A stretch of 64,000 nucleotides of DNA from NCBI GenBank assembly GCA_907165275.2, contig OU015660.1:4528501-4592500 (forward strand), read 5' to 3'. Positions 11,720-23,830 of this stretch are shown here, in pieces; position 1 is the first letter of the stretch; the number at the start of each line of letters is the position of its first letter. Source of the stretch: Zygaena filipendulae. Taxonomy: Eukaryota > Arthropoda > Insecta > Lepidoptera > Zygaenidae. The notes under the pieces are model-generated. The model was not told the DNA's origin. It saw only the letters and a list, made by a program, of their open reading frames with translations, and did no database searches. The translations under genes and the position numbers were made by a program.

Positions 11720-11912
11720 TCTTCTTTATAAATAAAAATGAATGTTGTGCTTGTATGTTTATCCTCTATGCGTTCAACATATATATGTTTGTCCGTTCGT
11801 TCCTAAACCATTGATCCGATTGTGATGAAACTTTGGCAGATTATTCTGCCTGCGTCCGCAAAGGTTCCTGATATAAAAAACTCACGCGGGTGAAATCGCG
11901 GGCACCAACTAG
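11720..11912 (+). mobile_element. Helitron-like repeat, second subfamily
   Basis: It starts TCTTCTTTATAAATAAAAAT after an A, has the ATTGATCCGATTGTGATGAA block, and ends with ACGCGGGTGAAATCGCGGG, a short spacer and CTAG followed by T. The termini and the hairpin match the main family, but the 5' half differs, so this is a related subfamily. Confidence 0.75.
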
Positions 11913-11921
11913 TAGGTACCA

Positions 11922-12094
11922 ACATAAAAACGAATTGCTGTTCGTTTGTCTCGCTAAATCTCGAGAATGACTGGACCGATTCGCCTAATTTTGATTTTGA
12001 AATATTTGTGGAAGTTCAAGGAAGGTTTAAAGCTACTTTGGAGTTCCTGCTGAGTTCTGAAACTCACATGGGTGAAACCGCGGGGCACAACTAG
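11922..12094 (+). mobile_element. Helitron-like repeat, same subfamily in tandem
   Basis: It follows the previous copy in the same direction, begins about AACATAAAAACGAATTGCTG, and ends GGTGAAACCGCGGGGCACAA then CTAG and T. The 5' boundary is less clear than the 3' one. Tandem placement may reflect two insertions or end bypass. Confidence 0.7.
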
Positions 12095-12233
12095 TAATAG
12101 ATGAAAGTAACCAAAGCCTGATGAATTTTAAATGTTCAATATTTATATATTTTTTCTTTGCAGCCCTATCAAATTGTACCTACTCTTCAAGCCGTTTGTC
12201 ATACGCACCGTAATTACAGACGGTAAGTAGAAC

Positions 12234-12281
12234 ATTTAGCTGTCGACAACTATCTGATATGATAGTTGTCGACAGCTAAAT
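12234..12281. repeat. Perfect hairpin, 21 bp arms, 6 nt loop
   Basis: The left arm 12234-12254 (ATTTAGCTGTCGAC...) and right arm 12261-12281 are exact reverse complements, separated by TGATAT. Each arm contains GTCGAC. No mismatch is seen, which is unusual for neutral DNA. It does not belong to any TIR element that I can outline nearby. It could be a foldback insertion, a short hairpin transcript or a recent inverted duplication. Confidence 0.9.
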
Positions 12282-12711
12282 ATTTAACTATATGCAATTG
12301 TTGAACATGAAGAACTCGTACGCACCCGAAAAGTAAAATTATTTGGGAGAGTTCCTGGTTATAGTAGACTCGCTCTGTCAGCGGTTTCGTTCATGAGGTA
12401 TTTGAAACAAACGTTCTATTTTCAGACTATAGTAGGTACTTAACGCTGTCTCAAATTGTCATAATTATTTTAATTTGTAAATTTTATAAAGATTTTATAG
12501 AGATACTGTTTTCTATAGACTGAAAAAATATTTCAGGCACGTTGAAATTAAATTTCATAAATATAGAATAACATTTAACAAAAACAAATTAGGTCTGAAT
12601 CTAAATTAATGTTCAGACAAGTTTTATACATTAATTGTATTTCCTTTTTATAGTAAATTTTTGGACATGATAGAACAAATCATTTTGTTACATTACACAT
12701 TTACATAATTC

Positions 12712-13034
12712 CAATAGGGATCAATGTCCACACTAAATTTTTTTTCGTCGGTCTTGTAGATTAATAAAAAATATTGGACACGTTAGGTACCTATTTAAAA
12801 AAAAAAATCAAAAAATTACGACGATACATCGAGTTGAAATTTCGTGTGACGTCACTAACCGGACAGTTTGTATGGCGCCTCATAGTGGTAAATGACATCA
12901 CGAGCCCCTACCCTAACTTTAATGCGCTTTATCTCTGTTTATTTTAATTTATTAGAAAAAGCAAAAAATACGTGTCTACTGTTTTTTTATTTTTTAACTG
13001 ACGGACTAATTAGAATTTTCAACTTCCCTATTGA
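12712..13034 (-). mobile_element. MITE family A, copy 2
   Basis: Read on the minus strand it starts CAATAGGGAAGTTGAAAA, runs through TTAGTCCGTCAGTTA, TTTTTTGCTTTTT, AAAGCGCATTAAAG and GTGACGTCA, and ends with the reverse complement of CAATAGGGATCAA. The order and spacing of blocks match the copy at 3292-3621 (323 versus 330 bp). The outer TIR is CAATAGGGA, with more mismatches than copy 1. No target duplication was found. Confidence 0.75.
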
Positions 13035-14617
13035 ACCAATTTGCATAAAACAAATATGGTTTATGGTTACAAATGTTTGGTTGTTAACAATTAATGACGA
13101 TGTGACATAAAATGTGTCAGTTTTTGCGTGATGTGCAGATGAAATTTAATTGCTTGTTTATCATAAATGGCCCGTATATTCTTTTAACAAGGCATTGCTA
13201 AACTAAGTTATAATAATGAGCTCTATAGCAGGAAGCTAAACGAATCGAACTCGAATGACTATTTAAATACAATCGATTTATAAACCACACATCGGCTACC
13301 AGTGATCGATGGTCATCAAATTGATTAGAACGATTGATGCAACAGTAAATTCACTACAAAAGTATTAACTTATGAGTATATAAGTTAAGTTACAAAAAAT
13401 AAATGTCTTCAACTGTGTTTTTAGTTTCCTTCTGAAATTATACCCTCTCACGATCTGTAACGGTGTCTTTTATAAGAATTTACCAATCGTATTGCACCAG
13501 TTTCATATTCAGGATTCCCTACAATATTACAATTATATCTGAATGAATATATACAGTATCTATAAGTCACATTGTAAGCGTAAACTAAAATGAAGATTAT
13601 TGTTTTATTATTATAATTATTGTAATCATTAAAGATTATAATTATCATTATAAATCGTAGTTAACAATCTCACCACTAAAAAAACTCTTACGTAGGTATA
13701 CGTACTATTGACTTTGATTCAATATACTCGTATTAAGTAGGTAGATACATGATACATATTATACAAAGATCTCGATATTTTTAACACACAAACAATGTTT
13801 CTATTTAGTGACTTTCATAAGGTATCCAAAGCATAAAGTTCAGGTATCTTCTGCTACCAACCACTTTATCAGGAAGTATTAGGAATCTGTTTTCAAATAG
13901 ATAGTTGGACATAGATAAGCAATAGTGTGTTAACCCACACTAGAGAAATTATAATAATAATAATAAAAGTAGAATTAGTAATTTTGAGTAAATCGTGTTT
14001 CAAAAGAAAAGCGCCATTTTGTGTCAACATTTTTTATGTTAAATATTTAGTTACATATTTAACCAATGTAATAAGGTAAACACATAATTAAAAATTAAAA
14101 CTCTCAATAAAATCGTTCTGAATCAATAACTTAAGTTTGTGGGTTAACATGTTATTGCTTATCTGCGTCCAGTTGCGCTAACGCTACCGCTCATGACTTG
14201 TACGCTACAATTATTACAGCAAAAGCGGCCACCACAAAACAGTGCGTTTCCACACCTCATCGAGAACCGACACGGCCATTACAAATGGCCTATGATTATA
14301 AGTTATTATTTTAATGGTATGGAACCGCGTAATTGTAACAATTGACTACCTGCTGTACCTAAGTAGATCCGATGTTTTTTTTTAATAGTAGATAACTGGA
14401 TCTTTAATACATAAATGTGGATTGAAAATATTGGAATTGTTTAAATCAATAACTTTTAGCTTTCACTAACGTAAACAAAACGTTTGTGTTATTATGTACT
14501 TCCATTTAAAAGCTATAATAATAATTAAAATTAACGAACACTTATGTATTAAAAATTTTGTTTACTTATGTAAGTTTAATATTTTAAGAACAAGAATGTA
14601 GAGATGTTATTATATAT
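13035..14617. other. Non-coding stretch
   Basis: AT-rich sequence with a short ATA tract (about 13951-13966). The ORF 13448-13648 on minus is low complexity and not credible. No repeat family was recognised. Confidence 0.4.
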
Positions 14618-14776
14618 CTTATTTATACTACTGACTAAACACGAAATCTCTAAAACTACTTGACTTATTAAGGTAAAATTTGGCAGGTAGATAGTTTATA
14701 GGTAAGAAACATCAATTATGAACAAAATTTTCAGAGCCCCTGCGGGAACTTCCAAATTAACGTGTGTGAAACCTAG
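14618..14776 (+). mobile_element. Helitron-like repeat, strongly decayed
   Basis: Fragments CCTGCGGGAACTTCCAAATTA and GTGTGTGAAACC then CTAG-like ending (CCTAGT) mark the 3' half. The 5' half resembles the second subfamily only weakly. Confidence 0.45.
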
Positions 14777-15489
14777 TTACTTTGTATAGGTACTTACTCG
14801 ATACGTGCAATATATTTTAATCGTACCAATTACATCTCTGTATTTCACATCCTATGAGAAGGAACATTATCCCTTTTTTATTATTAAAAGAAGGTAGGTA
14901 CCTACCTGCTAAAAGAATTATTGAAGTATTAAAAATAATAAAATAACACGAAAGAACCCCTCAAATGATGCTTCCAATACAATTTCGCAGCCAAGCATTT
15001 ACATGATCATGACCATGAACGAAAAGTAATATTACAAAATTGGTTCTTTTACATAAATTATGATAAAATCGCTTATAAAACATAAAAAACTAATTTAATC
15101 GATCCTTATCATATTATACAATCTATAGACTAAGTATAAACAATAAGTACTATGATCGACTGACAGACAACTCACGATCCAAACCACTGCAGTGGTATGA
15201 AAAATTGCGTAAAGCTTCCTTTTATTCTAGTAAGTAGGTAGGTACTCAACAATATTATGAATAAGTTTGTTTGTAGGGAGGTAATCTCTGGAAATGTTGA
15301 ATAATAATAATAATAATGAAATTGTTTTTGCCATCAGAAAGTGTGCAAAAAAAAAACACGAAACTAAGCTAATTATAGGCAAAACGAAGTAATTCAGCGA
15401 ATTGATTCTTAAAATGTTTCAGTGACAGTAAGTAAAGGATCTCTGAGAAAAGTAATTATCTAAAAGAAATAGATCCTGAGGGAGCCCAA

Positions 15490-15615
15490 AATTGTGCACC
15501 ATGGGATCACCTATATATTGTGTTCTGTATTAACATATAAGATACCTAATACCTCGGAACAAAGAGTTCCCGAGGAAACAGCAAAATTCACATGGGTGAA
15601 ATCGCAACAAATCAG
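15490..15615 (+). mobile_element. Helitron-like 3' remnant
   Basis: GAGTTCCCGAGGAA and CACATGGGTGAAATCGC are recognisable from the 3' half of the family. No CTAG end and no 5' end remain. Confidence 0.4.
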
Positions 15616-15846
15616 TTTGTCTCTTAAAAGCAACTTTAGAAAATATAACCCGTAAGGGTGTGAAAATGGGGTAAAAGTATGTACCTACTCGTATATATTA
15701 ATGTTAAAGTACTTAATGAAAATCGATCTGCATAATTTTATAGAAGCATGTGTTTTGTGCTTCTTGGCAATTTAACCTGAAGTGAAAAGGGTGAAACGTG
15801 GTTGCGATCATGCACGAGCAACGGCTTCTTAGATATTCATTTTATA

Positions 15847-16055
15847 CTAGTTGTGCCCCGAGGTTTCACCCGCGTTAATTTCAGAGTTCCCGCGGGAATT
15901 CCGGGATAAAAGTATCCTATGTGTTAGTTTGATGTATAAGCTATATTATTGTAATGTTTCATTTAATCCATCCAGTAGTTTTTGCGTGAAAGAATAACAA
16001 ACATCCATCCATCCATACATTCTTACAAACTTTCGCGTTTATAATATTAGTAGGA
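15847..16055 (-). mobile_element. Helitron-like short repeat, full length
   Basis: On plus it begins CTAGTTGTGCCCCGAGGTTT after A and ends TTATAATATTAGTAGGA before T, so both ends and the A/T target are intact. It is 209 bp long. Internal AAAGAATAACAAACATCC and GGGAATTCCGGGATAAAAG blocks are present. Confidence 0.9.
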
Positions 16056-17404
16056 TGCTATACGTATATCTACAGTAGGTGGGTGTTTTATGTTTGAGAG
16101 ACTGAGTGAGAGACTCTCGGAGAATCCTAATAACATCAGACTGTTCCCGATGATTAACAGCAAGTTGCTATAGATATTATCATAGTAATATAGTAGATAT
16201 TTGTTTTAATAGCAATCGGCTAATAGATAATATTGTATTTGTTTAAGAAGTGAAATTATGAAATTTGTAAAAGCATTGTTGACGGTTATTCTTTGAGGTC
16301 ATGTTGGGTAAGTATAGGTATATACATATTATATATATAGCACTGGAATACTATAGAAGTCACCGCTTAATGACTTTGCCGTAACAACCATTGGCCCGTA
16401 CTAATGATGTGGCGGCCAAGCCCACATTTTTTATCGGTAAGCCGTTTTGGTAATTTTCTTTGGTTCACAACTACCGCTCTACCAGTGTGACTGCATTATT
16501 CGGGTGTAGTTTTATTTTGGGAATATTGTTTTGAATTATACTTGATAACTTCCATAAAAATTGAGGAAACAATACTGAATAAATAAATATCATGCTATAG
16601 GTACGTTTTATGTTTTTATTCAAACTTCTAATTAAATAAAAAACTTGATTAATTATTTATTGTTTTGAGACAATATATTTATTTAGACCAAAAGCACTTA
16701 AAATTTGTTTTTCGGTACAAAATGCTTATAGGTATGGCTTTATAGGTTTAATGCCTACCAATATCAAAATGAAATCATTATCCTTAAACAAATTACAACT
16801 TTTACATATAGCAAAACCTTACACACTGTATATCATAAATTTTAACAATAATAAGCAATCTCTGAGCTCTGAGTAGAACAAAATTAAGGCAATCAATTGA
16901 ACTGAACACCTATGGCTGCCTACCACCTAATGCCGTGAATAAGAGCAACTGTTCTGAAGTCGTTTCGATTGGACACGCGTGCGCAACGATTAGTTACCGT
17001 CACCCGTTTATGTGTACTGTGGCAATCACCTTTCTCAATGTTATATCTACACAGAGCTCTGATCCACAATGACCGCAACACGATAACGCACCACAAAAAT
17101 GGTTAACCCCACGTTTCACTTAGAAAAAAAATATAAAAAACCAGCATACAGAATACCAATTTGTGATTTGTTTGCCATATAGAGCGTTTGAAAGTGTTAT
17201 AGTTAGGTGCGCGTGTAATGAACAAGGAGCTGTTGGTCGTAGTGAATCAATGCCCTGCAGGTTTGATGTCTAGCTCGGGCCCATGGAGCTGAGCTCGAGC
17301 CTTAGGTATGAATCCGTATTAATACTATTATATTAATTGATTCTCCTTGATTTCATATCCCAAAGAAAATGTTTTTATTCTAGATTAATTACAAAAACAT
17401 TGAT
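16056..17404. other. Non-coding stretch
   Basis: No ORF above background and no repeat family. The segment 16900-17060 is less AT-rich and free of the repeats that surround it, but nothing identifies it as an exon. Confidence 0.4.
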
Positions 17405-17516
17405 AAAGTGGAACCCTGTGTTCATCACACAAAGTGCACCTCCACCGGGAATCGAACCCGAAACCTCCCGATTAGCGGGCAGGCGTGGTGATCTACTACG
17501 CCAATCGGGTCGTCCT
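17405..17516 (-). mobile_element. tRNA-derived SINE, 5' fragment
   Basis: The minus strand reads GACGACCCGATTGGCGTAGT (A-box-like), then CGGGTTCGATTCCCGG (B-box-like), followed by GCACTTTGTGTGATGAACAC and GGGTTCC. The same head and body occur at 41961-42241, which shows this is a repeated element and not a tRNA gene. This copy lacks the 3' body and ATT tail. Its 5' tip overlaps by four bases the start of a Helitron-like copy. Confidence 0.8.
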
Positions 17517-17670
17517 TACTAATATTATAAATGCGAAAGTGAGTTTGTTTGTATGTTTGTTGCGCTTTCACGTCTTACCGGCTCAACCGATCATCGCGAA
17601 ATTTTGCATACTTACATGTTGTCAGGGGTTCTCCGAAATTACCGCGAGTGAAACCGCGGGGCACAGCTTT
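17513..17670 (+). mobile_element. Helitron-like short repeat with internal deletion
   Basis: It opens TCCTTACTAATATTATAAAT and GCGAAAGTGAGTTTG, then jumps from TTGTCAGGGG directly to TTCTCCGAAATTACCGCGAG, so the ACAGAGAAGGACATAGAGTAC block and the palindromic CCCGCGGG block are missing. It ends at GGCACAGCTTT, with CTAG lost. Confidence 0.8.
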
Positions 17671-18006
17671 ACATAATATGAGTTTTTTTTTAGACTAAAC
17701 ACCGTGTTCCACATATGGACCGATTCAATTTTTTTAGAGGACTGGTTAACCTCCTCGGGTGTTCATTAGCTAGATTTCGTGCATAAAATTGACCTAGACT
17801 CATCTCTGGTGTATGTTTCGTATTTGAAAAATGATAGTAGATAAATTACCCAGATTCAATTACAACAACGATTCAAATGTTAGGTATGTAAAGTAGCAAA
17901 ATTAAAAAATAACATTCTAAAAAATAAAACTTATTTGAAATTGGAAATGGAATGCAATGTGAAAGCATTACCTACTATGTCACCAAAGTTGCGTCATATT
18001 CGTATA

Positions 18007-18223
18007 CTAGCTGGTGACCGCGGTTTCACCCGCGGATTCACTTATAAGCTGTTCCCCGCATTAATTCCGGAGTTCCCGCGGGAATTCCGGGATAAAAACT
18101 ATCCTATCTTTTAAGTTGGACCATATTATAAATGGTTACAAAATTTTATCAAAATCCGTTCAGTAGTTTCCGAGTCCATCGCGGACAAACAACGTGACAC
18201 GTGATTTATATATATTAAGAAGA
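18007..18223 (-). mobile_element. Helitron-like repeat, third subfamily
   Basis: Plus-strand reading starts CTAGCTGGTGACCGCGG after A and ends ATATATATTAAGAAGA before T, so the element on minus runs from TCTTCTTAATATATATAAAT to CTAG. It shares the CCGCGG hairpin but has its own 5' half (GTTGTTTGTCCGCGATGGAC on minus). Both termini are intact. Confidence 0.8.
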
Positions 18224-18239
18224 TAACCACTATACGATT

Positions 18240-18411
18240 TAAAAGAGTGAGAAAATCTAACGTCGTTACTGTGATTGCAAGGGTCGAAAATTCACGCGGG
18301 TGAAACCGCGGACTACTGTCGGGGTACAAAGAAGGACATAGAGTACTTTTTTCCCGCAACCTCCGCGGGAACTCCGAAATTACCGTGGATGAAATCGCGG
18401 GGGACAGCTAG
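18240..18411 (+). mobile_element. Helitron-like repeat, composite
   Basis: A TTCACGCGGGTGAAACCGCGG end-like block at about 18291-18312 is followed by GTCGGGGTACAAAGAAGGAC and a second end, ACCGTGGATGAAATCGCGGG then CAGCTAG and T. Two 3' halves seem to be joined, or one copy inserted in another. Confidence 0.6.
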
Positions 18412-19575
18412 TCATAAATAACTTTAATAAGAACGGAAAAAAGTCCATAGGTATACCTACGATGACCTAGTATCTATTTATTTTGTTATTTTATGAACCA
18501 TCTATATGATTTGTTATTTTAGATAAACGTAGCTTATTATTTTAATAAGTAAGCTGAAAGTAATTTGTTTAAAATTTTGTTGTAATGTAAAAAATACATA
18601 ATAAAGCAGCTTGCTATTGTAATGACGATTTTGTTTCCTTATATATTTTATCTCTAGCGCAGCTAAACTTCACGGCTTAAAACCTAACACTGAACGCACA
18701 TTTACTCTAAGCCAACTCACTTTGGTGTTGAGATGCTCATATTCATAATAATATCAAAGATTAAATAATCATGGTACAAATAAAAAAACTGATTTTTTAG
18801 TTTTTACAGATGGTTCAATGGCATAGTAAGGTTCATAATAATATTTAATATTTTGTGTACAAATTACTTCGGTATAAATAGTACAATATGAAAAGTAATT
18901 GAATACGATAAATAACCATTAGATACGTTAAAATCTTATAGTTTAGAATGGGATCCAGTACAAGTATATACGTAGTTAGGTACCTACGTATCGTGAAATG
19001 TTGTGAATTGTGACATAATACATATTATGTAAGAGTTACATATTCCGAAAATATTACCTTTATGACCGGCAAGGACTATTCGAATAATTTTTCAAAATTA
19101 CACTCGTAAAAATATACTTTCTCTCAGAGACAGCAAAGTTGTATCCCATAACAACGTTGAAAACTCTATCCGCTCTATATTTATTTATCACTGTTCCCCG
19201 AGGTACCCAGTACCCACCCTCGAGTTCGTCTCCTATACATCAACGCGTACCCACGCCTCTGATGAGAAGATGATGACCGTAATTTGCGACGCACCAAGAC
19301 GTCTATGTCTCGGGTTTTTTCACTGGGCTCAGGTATCACCCGAGTACAAAATTACAAGTAATTTATCGCTCGTACACGACGATAACAAACGGTGTTGTAA
19401 GTGTAAATATTATATTTTTATGGAAAACTCTATACAAATTTTCATAATGTTTATTTTGTATATTATTTGCACATTTAGTAAGTAAGTAATTGTAAATATG
19501 AGTTCCTTCCAGTGCCGAAGGTACCATAGAAGCCGATTCCCACCGGCTTCCCTTCAGACGTAACATCTCTCTCTA
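18412..19575. other. Non-coding stretch
   Basis: The ORFs 19270-19485 (plus) and 19363-19566 (minus) overlap in opposite directions and have no domains. No repeat family was recognised. Confidence 0.4.
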
Positions 19576-19678
19576 CCGTAATTGAGAACGTTTTCAGGGA
19601 TACGGGGAAGGACTTTTTATACCGGAATTCCCGCGGGAACTCCAAACTTGTCGCAGGTGAAACCGCGTCAACAGTTAA
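19576..19678 (+). mobile_element. Helitron-like 3' half
   Basis: It reads from GAACGTTTTCAGGGATACGG through ACCGGAATTCCCGCGGGAAC to GCAGGTGAAACCGCGTCAAC. The end is decayed to AGTTAATAG. Confidence 0.65.
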
Positions 19679-22600
19679 TAGTTCAATAAATTGAAATAAA
19701 AGTAGATTTCCGGCTTCCCCCTCTCTATATTTCGCCCTTCGCCACTGGTTCCTTCACAAAGTTCTATCGATATTTGCTTAGCTATTAATATACACATAAT
19801 TTCAGTTTCTGAATTTATCGAGAGCAAAAAAATGTTTTTACGATGTAGAGTTCAACCGTCGTTGACGGCCATGTAACCTCTTCTCTAACTGGCCGCAATT
19901 TATTTAAGGATTTTTTACATAATTTTTAAATAGATATTTTTTTAAATTTTACCTTTTCTATGTCTACAATTTTCTTTCCCCCTGTTGTCAAAAATATAAA
20001 TTAATTTACCCCTAAAAATTGTGCTTATAATAATTTTGCGTCCCTTTTAACCATAGATAGAGGTATCAAAGCTAGAGTTAAGCCTTTTCGTTGGGGTCAT
20101 TTTTAAATAACATGGAATATAATAAGTTAGTATTATTGTGTATATACGTATATCTACTTGCTTACCTTTTTCTTATAAGTTTGCAAGTTAATTTCATGCA
20201 GTTTGATACAGGCTTTTCTTTTTTAAATTAGTCCAAGCAATAATAATGTTCACTTTAATATTCTACTCGAAAACATACACTCCATGTTTATTTTACCTTT
20301 ATTCAGATTCCGACACGCCGATTTCGTGGTTTTGTACTATAACTACAGTTACTATAATGACCATTTCAAGGTAAAAAGTACCTTTCCGGAAAATATAACT
20401 TAAAACATGCCGTGTTAAGGTTGTTTTTTATACAGTCACAGAGCATTAACGATATTTTAATTGAGTCGATCCTGACGTGGAGTAATGATTGGACGCAACA
20501 TCGATTTATTTTGAGTTCTCATTTCTGATTGGCGGTCACGATAAGTTGTATCTATCAGGTAATGTTTTTATAATAGCTGCGTTCAGATTTTCATTGCATT
20601 TTTTTATGTGACCTATACATTTTACATGACATTACTTAGTAAATTACTTTCGTAGATACCACAGAACAATACTTATTTAGTTACCTAAAGTAGGTATCAT
20701 TTACATTCTGGTTTTTCGTTTATCGATAAATAGTAAATTTCTATGGCCCTTTTTGTTTTAATCTTAGTTTATATGGCTATAAATTATATTTTATACGTAA
20801 TGACGTCTTATCGGTAGACATAATAAAGCTGTCTCATGATTTAATGTAAACTCTACTTTTCAGAAGTATCATAAAAAAACAAATCACTTTTGCCATCGTA
20901 ATTTTCTATAGCTTCTTAAATAATTTAGTAGCTTTCTTTGGTCCACAACTGTGTTTAGGACCTTAATCCCCGGAGAGCGTGCCAGATTCGACCCTAATGA
21001 GTCTCTACTTGACAAATGGCAGTTCAAGGCCCGCCCTCTATCAGTGATCAGCGAACTATCTTAACTCCGTACCTATCTACAACCTTTCCATTGACATGGA
21101 ATTTCGGCAAATGTATTTTTAAAACCACTGTAGAGTTTCTTTTTGGTTTATTTCTTGATTTTGTTGAATTTAGCTAAGCATCAAAACGAAACTTTTATTT
21201 TTTTCATCAAACCTTTCTTTTTTTCGCTATTAAATTATATTTGTTTATTATCATAGTAGGTAAATAAATATGTAAGAAATCGATAAATACCTACTTTTCT
21301 TTTAATCGTGACTTACTGACAGAAACATATTAGATACTCAATCAAAATTAGGCAATCTAAATCTTCAATATTTCTTCACATTTCTGCGAAACACAAACAT
21401 GTAAAGATAATTTTACATTTTTTGAAGAAATTATACCCTAAGTAATAAACTGTAGATATAATATAATATTATCTATTAAATTTACTACAATAACACATCA
21501 CACCTGTCATATCCAAACTCATCGTCACAATACATAATCTAAGTAAAATTGCTTACATTACTTAGCACGCGCGCGATCCCGCGAAAATCTTAATTAACAG
21601 ATAGGCAAAGGTAATTTATCTTCGTAGGTAGGTGATAAGTAAGGTGAGGGTGGAGACATCGTCAGGTAGCGATATCTCGATGCGATGATGAGAGCATTCG
21701 TTAATGATCGATGGATATTTTGAATCATTAATAATCGTTATTCGGTAGCTGTGCGGCAAATTATGTTTACACTACGTTTTTATTTTAAATTATGAACTCT
21801 TAATATTGATGTTTATTTCATTCATCCATGGATGTTAGAATTATAAACGATGAGCGTATAGATTGATGATGATGCTATTTGAAAAGTATAGTAAAAAAAA
21901 AATTACCTATTCGTTTTTTAGTAGTAGTACGTAGTTATTCTAAATTTAAAAAATTCTAGCACCATTGAAAGCTATAACAGTAAATAAAACTCTTTGCTCT
22001 GTAACAAAAAAAGTCAATGAAAAATTACAATCAAAACATTATGCGCCAAAATTAGTGGGCTTACATTAGGGAAGCACTCTATAATTAAACATCAATACCG
22101 TTACGAAAAGTAAATAAACAGGGTACATATAGGGGTGTGTGGGGTGCGGCGCGGAGCAGGGTAGACGGGAGGTCTCGACTATGACTAATGTCTCGCGATC
22201 CGTCAGTGTCACTCGCGGGTTGAGGGGGCGCCTCTTTCGGCCAGGGACGGAATACAACGTATCCTTTCGAAATAACATTTTCCCACTCAGATATTTCTGT
22301 ATAGATATGTATCTGTATGTAAATTCTATTATGTTTGGTTAAGGACTTAGAGAATGTAGATCGAGTTGGAGATTATTTTGGGACAGTTGTGATAGCGAGT
22401 TTCATTCACAACACGTAGGTAGCTCTACTTGTGTTATTTGGGTTATAAAAATGTCAACGATATTAATTTTGTTAATATTTTCAATCGTAATTATCATTAA
22501 TCTAATTTTTTAGTCATTTTTTGTGAATGGTCAGGAGCTAAATATTTCAGTTTATTATAATGATTTTGTGAAAGTCGGTATGGTATGTCTAACAACATGT

Positions 22601-23129
22601 TCGAATATTTTAATTTTGATAATTTTTCCAAAACTTGTTATTTATAAGTATATTTCATAATTAGCACGTAAGTATTTATCTGTAGTCATTTGATACTGCT
22701 AGTTTTAATTAATTTTATGAGACAGTAAACAACAACCTTTGAGACAAATTTCGGCTATTTTATTTAAAGCCGTCTCAAAATTACCGGAAAATAATAATTT
22801 AAAATAATACATAAATCAAAACGACATTTTATTGGTATACCTATAACAGTTGGATCAAAATAAAAAAGCTAAGCCATTCGTCTCTGTAACTTTCTGGGTC
22901 TTTTCAAATTGGTTTTCACACAGTAGGTACGGGGCAGATATTCCGCGACACATCGCCCCATCTCTGGGGCATACCGCGGGCGCAATTAGGTAAAAAAAAA
23001 TAGGAACGAGTGTCGAGTAATCTCGCGCCTAACTTGATTGCTTCGGCCGCGAGATCTGGGGCTGTAGTAAAAAAATACTTTTTATTTCAATACATTTTAA
23101 AAACGATAAATTACTTAACTATACAAAAA
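19679..23129. other. Long gene-free stretch with a GC-rich island
   Basis: Mostly AT-rich unique-looking DNA. The exception is about 22130-22260, a GC-rich block with CGCGG, GGGGGCGCC and TCTCGCGATCC words and short ORFs on both strands (22066-22278 minus, 22139-22342 plus). It could be a promoter or 5' exon of a host gene, but no TATA/initiator pair or splice site convinces me. Confidence 0.35.
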
Positions 23130-23269
23130 ACGTATTGGACGTTGTTTGTTAACCATACTCAACCGATCATCATGAAACTTTGCGTAGGTACACGATGTTA
23201 AAGGTGGTAAAAAAAAAAATCCGCGAGAACTCCGAAATTAACGCAGTTCAAACGGCAGGGAACAACTAG
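23130..23269 (+). mobile_element. Helitron-like repeat, 5'-truncated
   Basis: CAACCGATCATCATGAAACT, then a short internal deletion, CCGCGAGAACTCCGAAATTA and a final AACAACTAG followed by T. The hairpin is eroded. Confidence 0.65.
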
Positions 23270-23436
23270 TACGTATAATGAATGGAAATGACGTGCATTA
23301 ATTTGGCAAGAAGTGCAAGATTTATTATAACGACAAATATATAGGTACCTATAACTTTTTATAGGCATACCTACATATTATGTATATCTACAAGCATTTT
23401 AGTTGGAGCTTTAGTTGTAAAAATGGCATTATTTTT

Positions 23437-23830
23437 AACCGACTTCCAAAAAAGGAGGAGGTTTTCAATTCGACTGTATGGTGTTTTTTTTTGTTTGTTT
23501 GTTACGCGATTACTCGAAGACGGCTGGATAGATTTGAAAGATTTGTTCGAAAATGTAAGTATAAGTACGCCCGAAGTGGTCCCATTGTCATGAAGTCAGG
23601 ATCTGATGATGGGATCTTGGAGAAATCGAGAGAACTCTACAAATATTATAGGCAAAGCAAAGCGATTTGAGTAGATAAATTGTCACTTTATAAACTAACC
23701 CACATAAAAGCGAAAAATAGATCAAATTTTAACAAAAAATTAAAAACCGACTTCAAAGCACACAAAAATGCACTACACTAAAAAGTTACAATTTGGCTAT
23801 TTGGCTTGGCACCGACTTCTAAACGATCAG
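23437..23830 (+). repeat. ACCGACTTC-type interspersed repeat
   Basis: It starts AACCGACTTCCAAAAAAGGA, a sequence I know as recurrent in moth genomes, and continues GGAGGTTTTCAATTCG. ACCGACTTC recurs at 23746-23754 and 23811-23819, so the right part holds at least two more partial starts or ends. The ORF at 23380-23670 is carried by this repeat and has no transposase or RT motif. The class is not assigned; a LINE 3' end is one option. Confidence 0.55.

Noticed and set aside
17405..17516. tRNA gene on minus
   Set aside because: It is tRNA-like with a B box, but the same sequence plus a long non-tRNA body recurs at 41961-42241, and the anticodon arm does not fold properly. It is a SINE head.
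23380..23670. 96-codon ORF as a gene
   Set aside because: It overlaps the ACCGACTTC-type interspersed repeat and shows no conserved domain.
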